DNA of 64,000 nucleotides from NCBI RefSeq assembly GCF_004379255.2, contig NC_056051.1:3932062-3996061 (forward strand). Direction: 5' to 3'. Under the pieces are notes generated by a model. It was not told where the DNA came from and made no database searches. It saw only the letters and a program-made list of their open reading frames with translations. This DNA is from Salvia splendens (Eukaryota; Streptophyta; Magnoliopsida; Lamiales; Lamiaceae). Both the position numbers and the translations under genes were made by a program. Positions within the stretch are counted from its first letter, which is position 1, and each line of letters starts with the position of its first letter. Positions 49,014-60,252 of this stretch are shown here, in pieces.

Positions 49014-49870
49014 CTGACACTCATCAGGGGTGGGCTTACGTAGGAACTCCACACCTAAAATTTCTAGGATCCCTTTACAAAACTGCCTAAGGACCGTTAG
49101 GCTAGTTGTCTCACCCATCTGTAGGTATTCATCGAACATATCGGCTGGTCCGGCGTAGGCAAGCTGCCGGATTGTTGCTGTGCACTTCTGCTGCGTAGAC
49201 AGCCCGATCCGTCCCGCGGCATCACGCCAGAGGGTGAAGCACCGGTAACGCTCTGCCAAATTCATCGCTATATGGTTGAAGAGCCGTTGCGACATTCTGA
49301 ATCGCCGCCGGAAAATCTCGGGTGGATAACGAGGGTTATCCACAAAGTAATCAGTCATTAGACGCTGGTGCGCACCAGCGTGGTCTCGTTGGATGGTCCA
49401 CCAATGAGTAATCGCATGAGGGATTGCGGCCTCCGCCGCCTCCGCCGCGCGCTGCTTCCTCCTAGGCGGCCTGGTGTTGCACCTCTTGAATCAGATAATT
49501 CCACGCGTCATTCCAAAAATTGTCCATTTCAGTCCACTATATTCTAGTGAGAGAAAGTTTGAGTGATGAAGAGTTGGAATGGTGTGAAAAAAATGAATGG
49601 GATGTGGTGTATTTATAGGTGATAAATTGAATTTAAAAAAAATAAATAAACCGTCGTCCACCGGCGAGCCGGCCACCGCCGCACTATAGCCAGTGCGCCT
49701 ATTCGCCGCGTCCGCCCCGGACCGGCGCGTCCTCGTCCCGATTACGCCGGATGACCGTCCGCCCCGGAAAGTTCTTCCGCCTTGGGGCGGACATCGCATA
49801 CACTATAACCCGCCCCGCCATCGCCCCAACCTGCGGCTATAGCCGCGCCGAACCATAGTGGGTACCCTTA

Positions 49871-50955
49871 GTTTTTATGAAATGTATTTATGTCCTTTTT
49901 AATATATTTAGATTATTATAAACATTTTTCAAATGTTTTGTAAAGTATTTTAATCATCTTGTAGTAATACATTTGATATTTTTATCTTTTGTATTCTAAT
50001 GCATATCTTTTTAAATTTTTAAAATTATTGAAATTCTTTTAATAAGTCAAAAGATGTTTTGTCATTAAAAATAATGCACATTGCAAATGTTTAAATAAAT
50101 TATCCCTGATATATAAATACTCCTATAAGAATTTTTATTTTTGACGGTGGAAGTCATCCAAATAAAAGATAATGAAGCTTTTTCAAAAAAAACAATGACA
50201 TGTTATATAGAAGATAATTAACTAATCTGAAGCTCGAAGATATAATTTTTTATTATATCCCTAAATTAAAAATCATGGATCCGCCAATATCTATGTCCAA
50301 ACCAAAAGAAAATGTAACAATATTTTTTCGTGAGAGCTACTACAACTTCATTAATATGTCGTCGATTCCAAAGCAGCTCTGCCTCCACCCCATATATGAC
50401 ACCTTCATTCATGGTTCTGTATATAGAATATATTTTAGATTTTAAAATTTATATTTAAACTCAAATTACTTTAATCTAGAATTCATTATCATTTGTTTAA
50501 TAAGCCAAATAACTATCACTTTGCATCTTTTAATAAATACAAAAAATAGAATCCATTATCATTTCTTTACTAAACCTAGTCCTAAATGACTTAAATTCGA
50601 TTAAACATCACATGGTCTTTAAAAATATATTTGTCCCCACAAAAGGGAGATTGGAGGGAATGGTATCAATAATATAATTGACTTTAGGAAAAATATTGGA
50701 TGAACAAAGCTGGACCCAAGTGTCAATGGATGCCATTGAAAATTACAAATGGTCCACCAATTGCATTTTCTTGTAGAACATCAAAACATTTTTTGATCAG
50801 ATAATCAATAATATCTATTCGTTGATTATTCATTTTATTTATTTTGGAAAAATAATGAACTATGATTTTGTCACTATAATATGAGTCGAGATGCATATAA
50901 GATATTATTGCACTAGCATAGCTTTGTTGGAGTACTAAAAATATGCATTATTTCC
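49871..50955. other. AT-rich intergenic DNA
   Basis: No gene supported. Confidence 0.5.
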
Positions 50956-50959
50956 TTTT

Positions 50960-51144
50960 TCGTCCGTCCCCAAAGAGTATGAATTTTCAATTTTGAAAAC
51001 TCTCTTTTTTCTAATGAGGTGAAACTCATTTTCCACTAACAATACTTAAAAAGCTTTCTCTATCTATCTCTCTCTTACTTTACCAATAATGCATTAAAAC
51101 ATGTGTCGAACCCAAAGTTCATACTCTTCAGTGATGGAGGGAGT
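50960..51144. mobile_element. Stowaway-like MITE
   Basis: Ends CGTCCGTCCCCAAAGAGTAT and, reverse-complemented at the right, ACTCCCTCCATCACTGAAGAG. Interior similar to the element at 59,932. Confidence 0.65.
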
Positions 51145-51219
51145 AATACATATACACTTTACCAACAATTTAAGTACCAATTTAGTGTAAAAACTTGAGA
51201 AATATCTCCTTGATTATTA

Positions 51220-51468
51220 CTGTCTCCGTCCCTAATAATTTGTCACCATTTGATACGACACGAGTTTTAAGAAATGTAATAAAAAGTTAATTGAAAATGT
51301 TAGTAGAATGTAAGTCCTATATTTGTATATTAGTTTTATGATAAAATATGAGTGAAACTGAGTTAGTAGAATGTGGAGCTATTACAAAAAATAGTAAAAG
51401 TGAAAGGCGACCATTTTTTGGAGACAGACAAAAATAAAAATAAGTGATAAATTTTCATCGGAGGGAGT
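51220..51468. mobile_element. Stowaway-like MITE
   Basis: Left CTGTCTCCGTCCCTAATAAT; right end GGAGGGAGTA, about 250 bp. Interior has the TTTGTCACCATTTG / GTGAAAGGCGACCATTTTTT pairing typical of this MITE family. Confidence 0.65.
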
Positions 51469-52031
51469 ATCACGTAAATTTTTGTACTAAGTGGAACAAA
51501 AAAACAAGTAACATGAGAATTGTAAAATTAGGCTATTCAAAAGATAATTAGGTCGTTTTCAAAGTAAAAAGGAAATAAGCACATTATATATCTAAGTAAT
51601 TTAGAATGTGCGGTGGAGTTTTGACATCTAAAATCTAAAAGCTTCGGCCACCATCACTACAACATGGCCATCGTGATATGTTACAATCATTCACAAATTG
51701 AGAAATAGATACATATAAGAGAGGAGGCATGGAAGTCTAGAAGAAGAATATGACCACATTATTATTATTATGTAGTACACTTAGATGGTTTTTCCGAATC
51801 AAAACCTAAATATTCTGATTAAAAAAAACAAAAAAAGAATGGCTTCACTCTCACAACTACTAAGGGAAGGAGGAGGAGGAGGACAAAACTACAAACAAAC
51901 CTCACATCCAAGCCCACATTCACCATGAGTAACAAATGCCAACATACAACCATCAAACAAAACACACACACACACACACTACTAGAGTTCCTTTCCCCTT
52001 TGTTCTCATTGCATTTTGCAAGAAAACACGG
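51469..52031. other. 3' flank of the USP-kinase gene
   Basis: AT-rich, then a (AC)n stretch near 51,962-51,978. It should contain the 3' UTR of the minus-strand kinase. Confidence 0.5.
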
Positions 52032-55000
52032 TTAGTCAAGGCTGGAAGAGCGACTCCACCTGCCTCGTAGATAATCTTCCAAGGAAACCCTCTGCTCGAT
52101 GCTACTCACGGAGAGCAAGTCCTCCTCCACGCCTAGCATTGCAAGGTCGAGGTGGGACTGCATAGAATTGGATTGCGACATGGTTTCGTCGTCTATTGCA
52201 TCACACCCTTCCACGGAATTGCTGTGGACCGGCCCTTCAGAAGCGTTCACTTGCAGTCTAGCCCACTTCACGGCCTCATGATCGCCTCGGAGAAGCTTCA
52301 AAACCTGCCAACAACAAAGGAGCGTTGAGTTTTAACTCTTTTCTTGGAGTGAGACGAACACTAGAACCGCTTACTTGGCCCATTTGGGGTCGAGCACGTG
52401 GTGCACGTCTGATGCAGAGCGACGCAGCTAGAATCATCCTCTCCACTTGATCATCATCATAGTTGCTTCCTAGGTTCGGATCAAGCAACGTGGTGAACTT
52501 GCCCGATGTCAGAATTGGCTTCGCCTGTCGAATCATTGTAAATAATCTTTACATTTGCTGTCAAAGTTAAACAAGACTGCCTAAGAACATACACTTACCC
52601 ACATAACAAGGCTCTCTTGTCCTTTCAGGCAGTTGCTGCTTATCGGTTTCCTCCCCGAGAGAAGCTCAAGAAGAACTACTCCATAGGCGTAGACGTCTAT
52701 CTTCTCATTTACCTTCCCATACATGAAATACTCAGGAGCCAAATATCTAAGCAGAAGCAGAAAAACATGTTGAGTCACACTGTTTTCTAGTCCAAGAATG
52801 CTTTTGAGCAGAGAAAAGTTACTAACCCGAACGTGCCAGCAACGTCAGAGCACGTTATGTGAGTTGAATTCGGTGATGCCCATTTAGCAAGCCCAAAGTC
52901 GGAAAGCTGAAAATGCAATCAAATAGAATTTTGTCAGTGTTGAACCAATTCATAAGTAGGGAATGAAATTTTAGCTGATTAGTATAGTTTTATCACCTGA
53001 GGCTCGAAATCGTCGAATAGAAGTATGTTTGATGACTTAACATCTCTGTGGATCACAGGCTGCCCTTCTCTGTTGTGGAGATACTCCAAAGCCTCAGCCA
53101 CGCCTATAGCGACCCTATACCTCTCGTTCCACCCAAACGAGAACGGATCCTTCTTGTCACCTAGTTTGCAAAAGACGATTCCATTAGGGAATGAGATATT
53201 AATACACAGATAATGATCAATTTTGGTGGATTGAGTTTACCATGAAGATTATCTTCAAGGCTTCCTCTTGATAGAAAATCATACACCAAGAGAAGATGAT
53301 TGCCTTCAAAACAGAATCCAAAGAGTGAGATTATGTTTTTGTGATGTATTGCGGTGATGATCTCGATTTCTAGGACAAACTCCTTCAGAGCAGTCTCGGA
53401 AGGGTTCAAGATCTTCAAGGCAAGCTCCTTCCCGTCGGGAAGGCAGCCTCGATAGACCTGACTACTGCCTCCTTTACCTATTATATTTCCTAGAATTTGA
53501 CAGATCAACAATGTAGTCAAATAGGAGTAGCAAAATGTAAATTAAAGGACTAATCCAAATATAATTTTCAGCAAAAAATAAAAACCTTTTCTGAAGTTGG
53601 AGGTAGCTAGCTCAAGTTCCCTGAACTTAAACAGTCTGCACGTGGCTGAGTACTTCTCGTGAAGGCCCTTCAGCTCCTCCGGCAAGGGCCTTGAAAGGCA
53701 GTCGGGGCTGGATGGAACAGACACGGACTCATTCCCAACAGGAACAATTGCACCACTCTCTCCATCTAGTTGATGATCTTGGTCATGATTTGAGGAGTCA
53801 GAGTCTTTCCTAGTCGAATTCTCGATAAACAATCCATATCTACTCGGTAGCCTCATCGCCCACTGAACCACGGAGATCTGCCTCACTTGCTGAATCTGTG
53901 AAGAGCTCGTGTCACGAACCATGGCATGGCGAAGAAGCGGCCAACCAGGCTTCACTTCAGACAATCCCTTTAGCAGCAATGACACTGAACCGGACGCAAC
54001 CTCCTGCTCCTTCACTGGAACAATCGCCAACGAAGAATCCATATCCCTCTCACCTTCATCCCTTGGAGGCACCTCACCTGCCTCCCTGCACGACTCATGC
54101 CACGTCACTGAATCTGGCGTGCAAATCGAGCATTTCTGCTCAACCGAGTCTGTTTTACCACAGCCACCTTCTCCCCATGTCAGCAGCATTGGTTTAATTG
54201 GATCACCACCTTCGTTAAGCACTTTGATGTTCTTGTTGAACGATCTTTGCAGAGCAGAAAGTAAACCATTCCTACGATTATGTTCGAGTTCTGCTCAAGT
54301 TAAGATCAAAGGCAGACCAATAAGCAAAAGGTTCTCATTAAATTTCTTATAGTACACAATCATGAGCAACAAGAAACTACCTTTGACACTAACACGTGAC
54401 GCTTCCAAACAGGATTCGCGGTGAAACACAACCTTCCCATTGTTCACAGCCAACACAGAACATTCCTTTGACAGTTTCTTTGCACAGTATTTAGCGACAG
54501 AAGCTGAGGAACGAATCGTGTGATGAGTTTGAGCCGTTCCCACTATAACCTCGGACGCATAGTAAGATTTAGCTTCACGAACGAGGATTTTCTGAATCGA
54601 AGAACCTCTGCATATCTTTAGTTTGAGATCAACCTACATTATTTGCATCAGATTACCAACTTTTAGTTCAAGCAATGCAAGGGGAAATAGTCATTTTTTG
54701 GTCCAAATATCTCCTTTTGTCATCAGACAAACACCTAAATTGCTCTGAATTAGTTCTGAATGTCTGAAAATAGAATAAGATTGGTCACAGAGGTTTATGA
54801 AAGTCATAGTTGTCATAAATGAAAGTATCATAAATTCTTGAAGCTAGCAGCTTAGATCCACCGACAGTTTTTTACATACTATCCTACCTAATTTGTAGCA
54901 ACACCTAAAGTCTAATTTATGTGAAACATCACCAAAAATTGAGATTGGTCACCTCACCGCTACAGTTTACTCATCATATTAAACACAGTCAGTTCGTACC

Positions 55001-56442
55001 ATGAATTTCAATAATTTTTGTAACAAACAAATGTGTAATAATTAAGTACGGCATTTCAAGAATATACAGAAACAAAAAGTACTGATAAAATAGTTTTACC
55101 TGCTTCAAATTACAGAATCCTTCATAAACTTCAAGAATTGAATCAAAAGCTTTAACTAGAGAGAGAAGGGATGATTTTCCATCACGATCAACAATTTCTG
55201 CACAATCCCATTTCAATAAATCAATAAAAAAAATTACAAACTACTAAAAGGGGTTAAATATTTAGGTTAATTTAAGCAGATATCAATCCAAGACTGCATT
55301 TTTATTCAAAATACGATGATCCCACAAAGAGCAAAAAAAAGATAGCAAGAATTTTCAGAAAAAAACAATTTCTTTAGAATCCCATTTCACCAAATCAATA
55401 AAATAAACTGCAAACTACTAAAAGGGGATAAATTTAGGTTAATTAAGCTGATTTTAATCCAAGACTGCATTTTTAGTCAAAATACAATGATCCCACAAAG
55501 AGCAAAAAATAAAAATAAAAACAGAGAGCAAGAATTTTCAGAAAAAACAATTTCTTCAGAATCCCATTTTACCATATCAATAAAATAAACTGCAAACTAC
55601 TAAAAGGGGGTAAATTTAGGTTAATTAAGCTGATTTTAATCCAAGACTGCATTTTTAGTCAAAATACAATGATCCCACAAAGAGAAAAAAAAAATAAAAA
55701 CAGAGAGCAAGAATTTTCAGAAAAAACAATTTCTTCAGAATCCCATTTTACCAAATCAATAAAATAAACTGCAAACTACTAAAAGGGGGTAAATTTAGGT
55801 TAATTAAGCTGATTTTAATCCAAGACTGCATTTTTATTCAAAATACAATGATCCCACAAAGAGCAAAAAAAAAGATAAAAACAGAGAGCAAGAATTTTCA
55901 GGAAAAACAATTTCTTCAGAATCCCATTTTACCAAATCAATGAAATAAACTGCAAACTACTAAAAGGGGGTAAATTTAGGTTAATTAAGCTGATTTTAAT
56001 CCAAGACTGCATTTTTATTCAAAATACAATGATCCCACAAAAAAAAGAAAAAACAGAGGGCATGAATTTTCAGACAAAACAATTTCTGCACAATCCCATT
56101 TTACCAAATCAATAAAATAAACTCTAAACTAGAAAAAGGGGGTAAAAGTTAGCTTAATTAAGATGATTTCAATGCAAGACTGCATTTTTATTCAAAACAC
56201 AATGATCCCACAAAAAAAAGATAAAACAGAGAGCAAGAATTTTCAGACAAAACAACACTAAAATTTCAGAAAAACACACACACACCGTTGTTCTTGAGAA
56301 CATGAAGAGCGATGACGCGATCACCGGCGTGGGCGACTTTGACGAGAGCCCACGTGAGGAGCTCCCTGCTGTAGGAGTCGAACTTGACGCCCACCACCAC
56401 CGTGCGCCCGCCGGAGCAGTCTTCGGCGGCGGCAGCCACCAT
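52032..56442 (-). CDS. Receptor-like cytoplasmic kinase with N-terminal universal stress protein (USP) domain
   Basis: Ten exons on the minus strand: 56442-56286, 55197-55100, 54633-54381, 54290-53586, 53489-53241, 53160-52997, 52906-52827, 52746-52599, 52524-52375 and 52304-52032. All are GT-AG and in phase, 2277 nt, about 758 residues. Residues about 15-165 are the USP fold ([40 protein letters not shown]). A low-complexity linker follows. The kinase domain has [13 protein letters not shown] (glycine loop), LALKIL (Lys), [13 protein letters not shown] (RD-type catalytic loop), LSDFGLAKW and YLAPEYF. No signal peptide or transmembrane segment, so it is a soluble Ser/Thr kinase, probably in signalling; substrates are unknown. 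Start taken as [12 protein letters not shown], the first ATG in frame. It corresponds to the Arabidopsis At1g21590/At1g77280 group. Confidence 0.93.
55204..56280. repeat. Six-copy repeat of about 180 bp in intron 1 of the USP-kinase gene
   Basis: Copies begin with AATCCCATTT at about 55204, 55378, 55560, 55739, 55919 and 56093 (periods 174-182). Each contains CTACTAAAAGGGG, TTAAGCTGATTT, CAAGACTGCATTTTTA and AATGATCCCACAAA. Copies are very similar, so the array is young or homogenised. Each unit includes a version of the true exon 2 acceptor region. Confidence 0.9.
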
Positions 56443-56526
56443 CGGAGCAGTGTTGGGAAAGAGGGTGTGATTATGTCTCAGCCACGGAAGGAATCGCAAG
56501 ACTCATGTAGAGAGAGAAGGGATTAC

Positions 56527-56536
56527 TTATATATGT
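56527..56536 (-). promoter_or_regulatory. TATA box of the USP-kinase gene
   Basis: CATATATAAG on the minus strand, about 90 bp upstream of the start codon at 56442, which fits a short leader. Confidence 0.5.
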
Positions 56537-56978
56537 GTGATTGTGAGGAAAGGTGGAATCTTGCGGTGGTTATTCGTATGTAACTGAAATTTTGGAGTAG
56601 TTTTTTTGGTTTGTTTTCCAAGATTTGAGCATATGTTGGATGTCAGAGCTCAGTAGATCATATGCTTCTTTCCCAACTAAAATAAAAGAAATTGGTTTGG
56701 ATTTAGAAGCTATTGGTGCATTTCTTTGGTTGTGTTATTATGATTTGCATACTTTGCTTTTCGGCCTTCAAATGGGCCAAACTCTCTCACTCTTCTTTTT
56801 GCTTTTGGTTATGGTTGGGTGGGTTGGGGGGTGGGTGGGGTGGTACTGAGGTAGGAGCAATGAGTATGACTAGGAAGCAAGTGGTATGAATATAAGTATA
56901 GTGATGATATTATTTATTTGGTATGATAGTACCAAATAAAATCATATGGGTTTACAAATATAAATTCATTGAGATATA

Positions 56979-57175
56979 CTCCTGTCCCAAAAAAGATGAC
57001 AATTTTCTTGGATGGCCTTTATGTAATTTTATTTTGCATGTTAAAGTGGAAGAATAAAGTAAGTGAGAGGAAATAAAGTGGAGATAATTGTGTTTTCATT
57101 TTTAGTAATTGATCATTTTGATGTACACAAATTAAAAAGGGAAATTGACTCTTCTTTGGTTGAGTGATGAGGGAG
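56979..57175. mobile_element. Stowaway-like MITE
   Basis: CTCCTGTCCCAAAAAAGATG at the left and TGATGAGGGAG at the right, both flanked by TA. About 197 bp, no coding. Confidence 0.6.
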
Positions 57176-58339
57176 TATAAAATCACTTTTATAAATATGA
57201 GTGTATCGAATTCAGAGTAGCCATGGACGCACAAAAAAAGTATGGACGACTTCTTTGAATTAATGAGTTTGAAATTTCAAAAAATCAATTTATTATTATT
57301 AGATTTAATAACGAAGGCTTTCGAGTAAAATATTGATGATTGATCTTTTAAAATAAGGGATATTGGTAACATTATTATCGTTTTATAAAGTTAGAGATCG
57401 TGTCGAAAAAATTATAAAAGGAGTGAGAAAGAAAAGGGACACGCTAATTTAAAGAAATGAGGTTTGAATAATCTGATGTTGTCTTACTACTAAGTATTAT
57501 CTATATTTGGGTGATTAAATTTTGTTGGTAGCAAGAGTCATAGCGGGCGCAGAATTTGAACATATTATACTATTAATTTGAGTTAAAAAGTAAATGGCAT
57601 GAAAAGAAAATTGGAAGAATTTCAAAATTTTTAAGGTAATTTGAAAAGTACAATAGTGATGGAGTGGCTTATAAATCTAAAGTCAACTAGATAACTTTCT
57701 CACATGTAATTATACAGTATGTATACAGTTTGGATGCTGTTTAATAATTTATAAACATATGACTGACGTCTTAATTATTACTCGATTTCAATTATTTTAA
57801 CTAATAATCACTGGCTGTTTAAATAAGTCAAAATAAATTATTACCACAATTAATTTTAAAATTGTTAATAGATGCATATTATGTTTTGTAACTCTTGTAA
57901 TAAGTATTATGGTTGAACGTGAAATAAATATTAAGTCAAGGAATATTACCAATTTTATTTTAATTTTTTTGCAATAGTATAAATAATATTTGTACTCGGT
58001 TTTAGGAAATCTAAAAAGTTAATCAATAAGTACTATAATTACAAGAGCATGAACTTTAAAAAAAAGTTTATTCCATAATTTAACTAGGAAGCAATCTGGA
58101 ATTGGTAGACACTTATATGATCTAAGTATGATCATTCATAAACATAAATATTATTGTAATATATATAATCCAAACATTACTAATAACTCATTTTATGACG
58201 CAATAAACATTTTTAAATTCATGACCTCCAGGCTAATTTAACAAATGATGTTTTCATCCCATAATTAATTTGAAAAAATAATAATCAATTCGTATAAGTT
58301 CCAGTGGTATCCGGTGGTTTTCGGGTAGTCCAAATCATA
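57176..58339. other. AT-rich intergenic DNA
   Basis: No gene supported. Confidence 0.5.
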
Positions 58340-58577
58340 CTCCATGTGTCCCTAAAATTTGTCACTATTTCCATTTTCATTCATTCTTAAAAATTGATCA
58401 CATTTCACTTTTATCATTTTTATCACATTCCACTAACTCATTTTCACTCATATTTTATTATAAAATTAATATATTAAAGTAGAACTCGCATGTCAATAAC
58501 TTTTTCAATTCACTTTTTATTACATTACATAAAATTCGTATCGGATCAAATGATGACAAACTATTAGGGACGGAGGA
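58340..58577. mobile_element. Stowaway-like MITE
   Basis: CTCCATGTGTCCCTAAAATT at the left and, reverse-complemented at the right, CTCCGTCCCTAATAGTTTGT. Interior resembles the element at 51,220. Confidence 0.7.
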
Positions 58578-59320
58578 ATATGTGCAAAAGTCTTATTTTG
58601 TGTGAAATTAGTTATTTGTATGAAAAATTGGCATGTTGGAAAGTACAAAAGGCAAAAAATAAAATTTAAGATAAGAATAAGAATATTTTCATTTTGAGAA
58701 AATTTTATAAAAATATTAGAAACTTATATTTTTGATTATTTCTTTTTCTCTAATAAAATGAGACTCATTCTCTAATAACAATATTATGATTAATTTTATT
58801 TTTAAAAAATTAAGTCTATATAATTAAACTCGAGGTCAGAGATGGCTCTTCGTTGATATATTATGAAACGAAATTCGAGTGGCTACTAAATGAGATGGAG
58901 AGTTGCATTTTGATTTATTTAATTTTATATTTGGTTGACCACGCCCAACATTATTATTTATGCATTTTGCACCTATTAACTTGGATCAAATAACTCAATA
59001 TGAATACTTATCACTTATCTAATCAATGGAAATCAAATTATCTACACGTGTGGATATATTTATAATTTGAAACAACACATATATTACCATTTCACGAAAG
59101 AATTAATAACCAATATTTAATTTATTATTTTCAAGAAATTACATTTATGCTGACAGAATGATACGTAGGTCTAGTACATTTAAATGAACTATGCAGCTGC
59201 ACTTCAACTTATAAGAAGAAAATAATTCAAGCTAGTTTATAATTTATATACTGTTAATTATCAAAATTAGACCACTTTCTATTTTTGAAATATTTTTCAT
59301 CACACATTACTCTATTAATA

Positions 59321-59459
59321 AAATGAGTATTACTTATTAATTTTGAATTAAAATCTGTGTTATCCCAAATTTTTTTATTTTTAGAAGAAATAGATGAGTA
59401 TCACTTATTAATTTTGGATTAAAATATGTGTTATCCCAAAAATTTTTATTTTTAGGGGA
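59321..59459. repeat. Two tandem copies of a 69-70 bp unit
   Basis: ACTTATTAATTTTGRATTAA followed by TGTGTTATCCCAAA occurs twice. Copies differ at only a few bases. Confidence 0.8.
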
Positions 59460-59931
59460 AGTGAGAGTATGGGATATTTTTGGCCTACACTATGCTTTCA
59501 TAATTTTTAGATGTGGCCATTGATGCATTATGTCGGTTCCATTAGACTTATTCACGTGCAATGTAGGTAACATAAATGCTCAGTGTAATCTCACTTGCAC
59601 TATTTCAAGATCTCCTACTTATAATATTCTATAAATTCTTAACTTTTTTAAGATTTCGTAATATGTTTTGGAAATATCTTTTCATTAGGCAATTAATAAC
59701 TCGTGGGGACACGTTTTGTTTTGATTTACTTCAAAATGGACACAATTATTATCTTGATTTTAATCTATGAAGTCATATTTATCTTTCTTCTCTAAGAATC
59801 AATCCTATAGATATTTTTGCCATCTTCTTTTAATATGCAATTCATCAAGCTTTCATCAAAATTGATATTTTCACTTTAATTTTATTAGTATAACATTTTT
59901 GTTCTTATGTTGGTTATGATGAGAAGCCTTA

Positions 59932-60143
59932 TACCCACTCTGTCCGACAAGAATATGCACCATTTCCTTTTTAGCCCGTCTCATAAGAATATGCACATTC
60001 CAATTTTGAAAACTATTTTCACTCTAATAAGGTGGGGCTCATTCTCCACTAACAATACTTTAATTATTTTTTCTCTCTACAACTCTCTTACTTTCTCAAT
60101 TTTGCATTAAAACCCGTGTCAAACTCAAAGTGCATATTCTAAA
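59932..60143. mobile_element. Stowaway-like MITE, partial right end
   Basis: CCCACTCTGTCCGACAAGAA at the left and AAAGTGCATATTCT at the right, with interior AATAAGGTGGGGCTCATTCT shared with the element at 50,960. The right terminal GGGAG is missing, so it is truncated or diverged. Confidence 0.55.
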
Positions 60144-60169
60144 TAAATGCTCAAACTATATTACAATTT

Positions 60170-60252
60170 GAATTTAAATTAAGAGACACAAATAAAAGTG
60201 TTTAAGAAACTGAATTTAAATTAAGAGACACAAATAAAAGTGTTTAAGAAAC
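60170..60252. repeat. Two tandem copies of a 42-bp unit
   Basis: GAATTTAAATTAAGAGACAC... followed by AAGTGTTTAAGAAAC is repeated exactly once. Confidence 0.85.

Larger units (their letters stand above)
34964..49527 (-). pseudogene. HARBI1-like (PIF/Harbinger) DDE transposase, split and inactivated
   Basis: Minus-strand pieces 49527-49014 and 35740-34964 read continuously across the Athila insertion: KPTPDEC, then QKLLDMHGSIHGFPG. Early coding starts MDNFWNDAWNYLIQEVQHQ, then meets an amber codon and a frame change before MTDYFVDNPRYPPEIF. DDE landmarks: GSIDCMH (first Asp), AGSNNDINVLQSLPL (second Asp), YYLADEIYPRW and DVERAFAVLQSRWAII (Glu). Two more amber codons interrupt it, one after GSIDCMH, where the family usually has Trp, and one after FVANGT. 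C-terminus ends near RRGGGVV. The element is dead even before counting the retrotransposon in it. Confidence 0.85.
34674..49867 (-). mobile_element. Harbinger transposon, interrupted by an Athila element
   Basis: Left end GAGTGTCCACAATAAGG; right end, reverse-complemented, GGGTACCCACTATGGTT. Flanked by TTA at 34671-34673 and 49868-49870. Without the inserted retrotransposon it is about 1.9 kb and encodes a HARBI1-like transposase on the minus strand. No Myb-like second ORF was seen, and the transposase has several disabling changes. Confidence 0.8.

Noticed and set aside
52099..54352. Plus-strand open frames opposite the USP-kinase exons
   Set aside because: Shadows of phase-consistent kinase exons.
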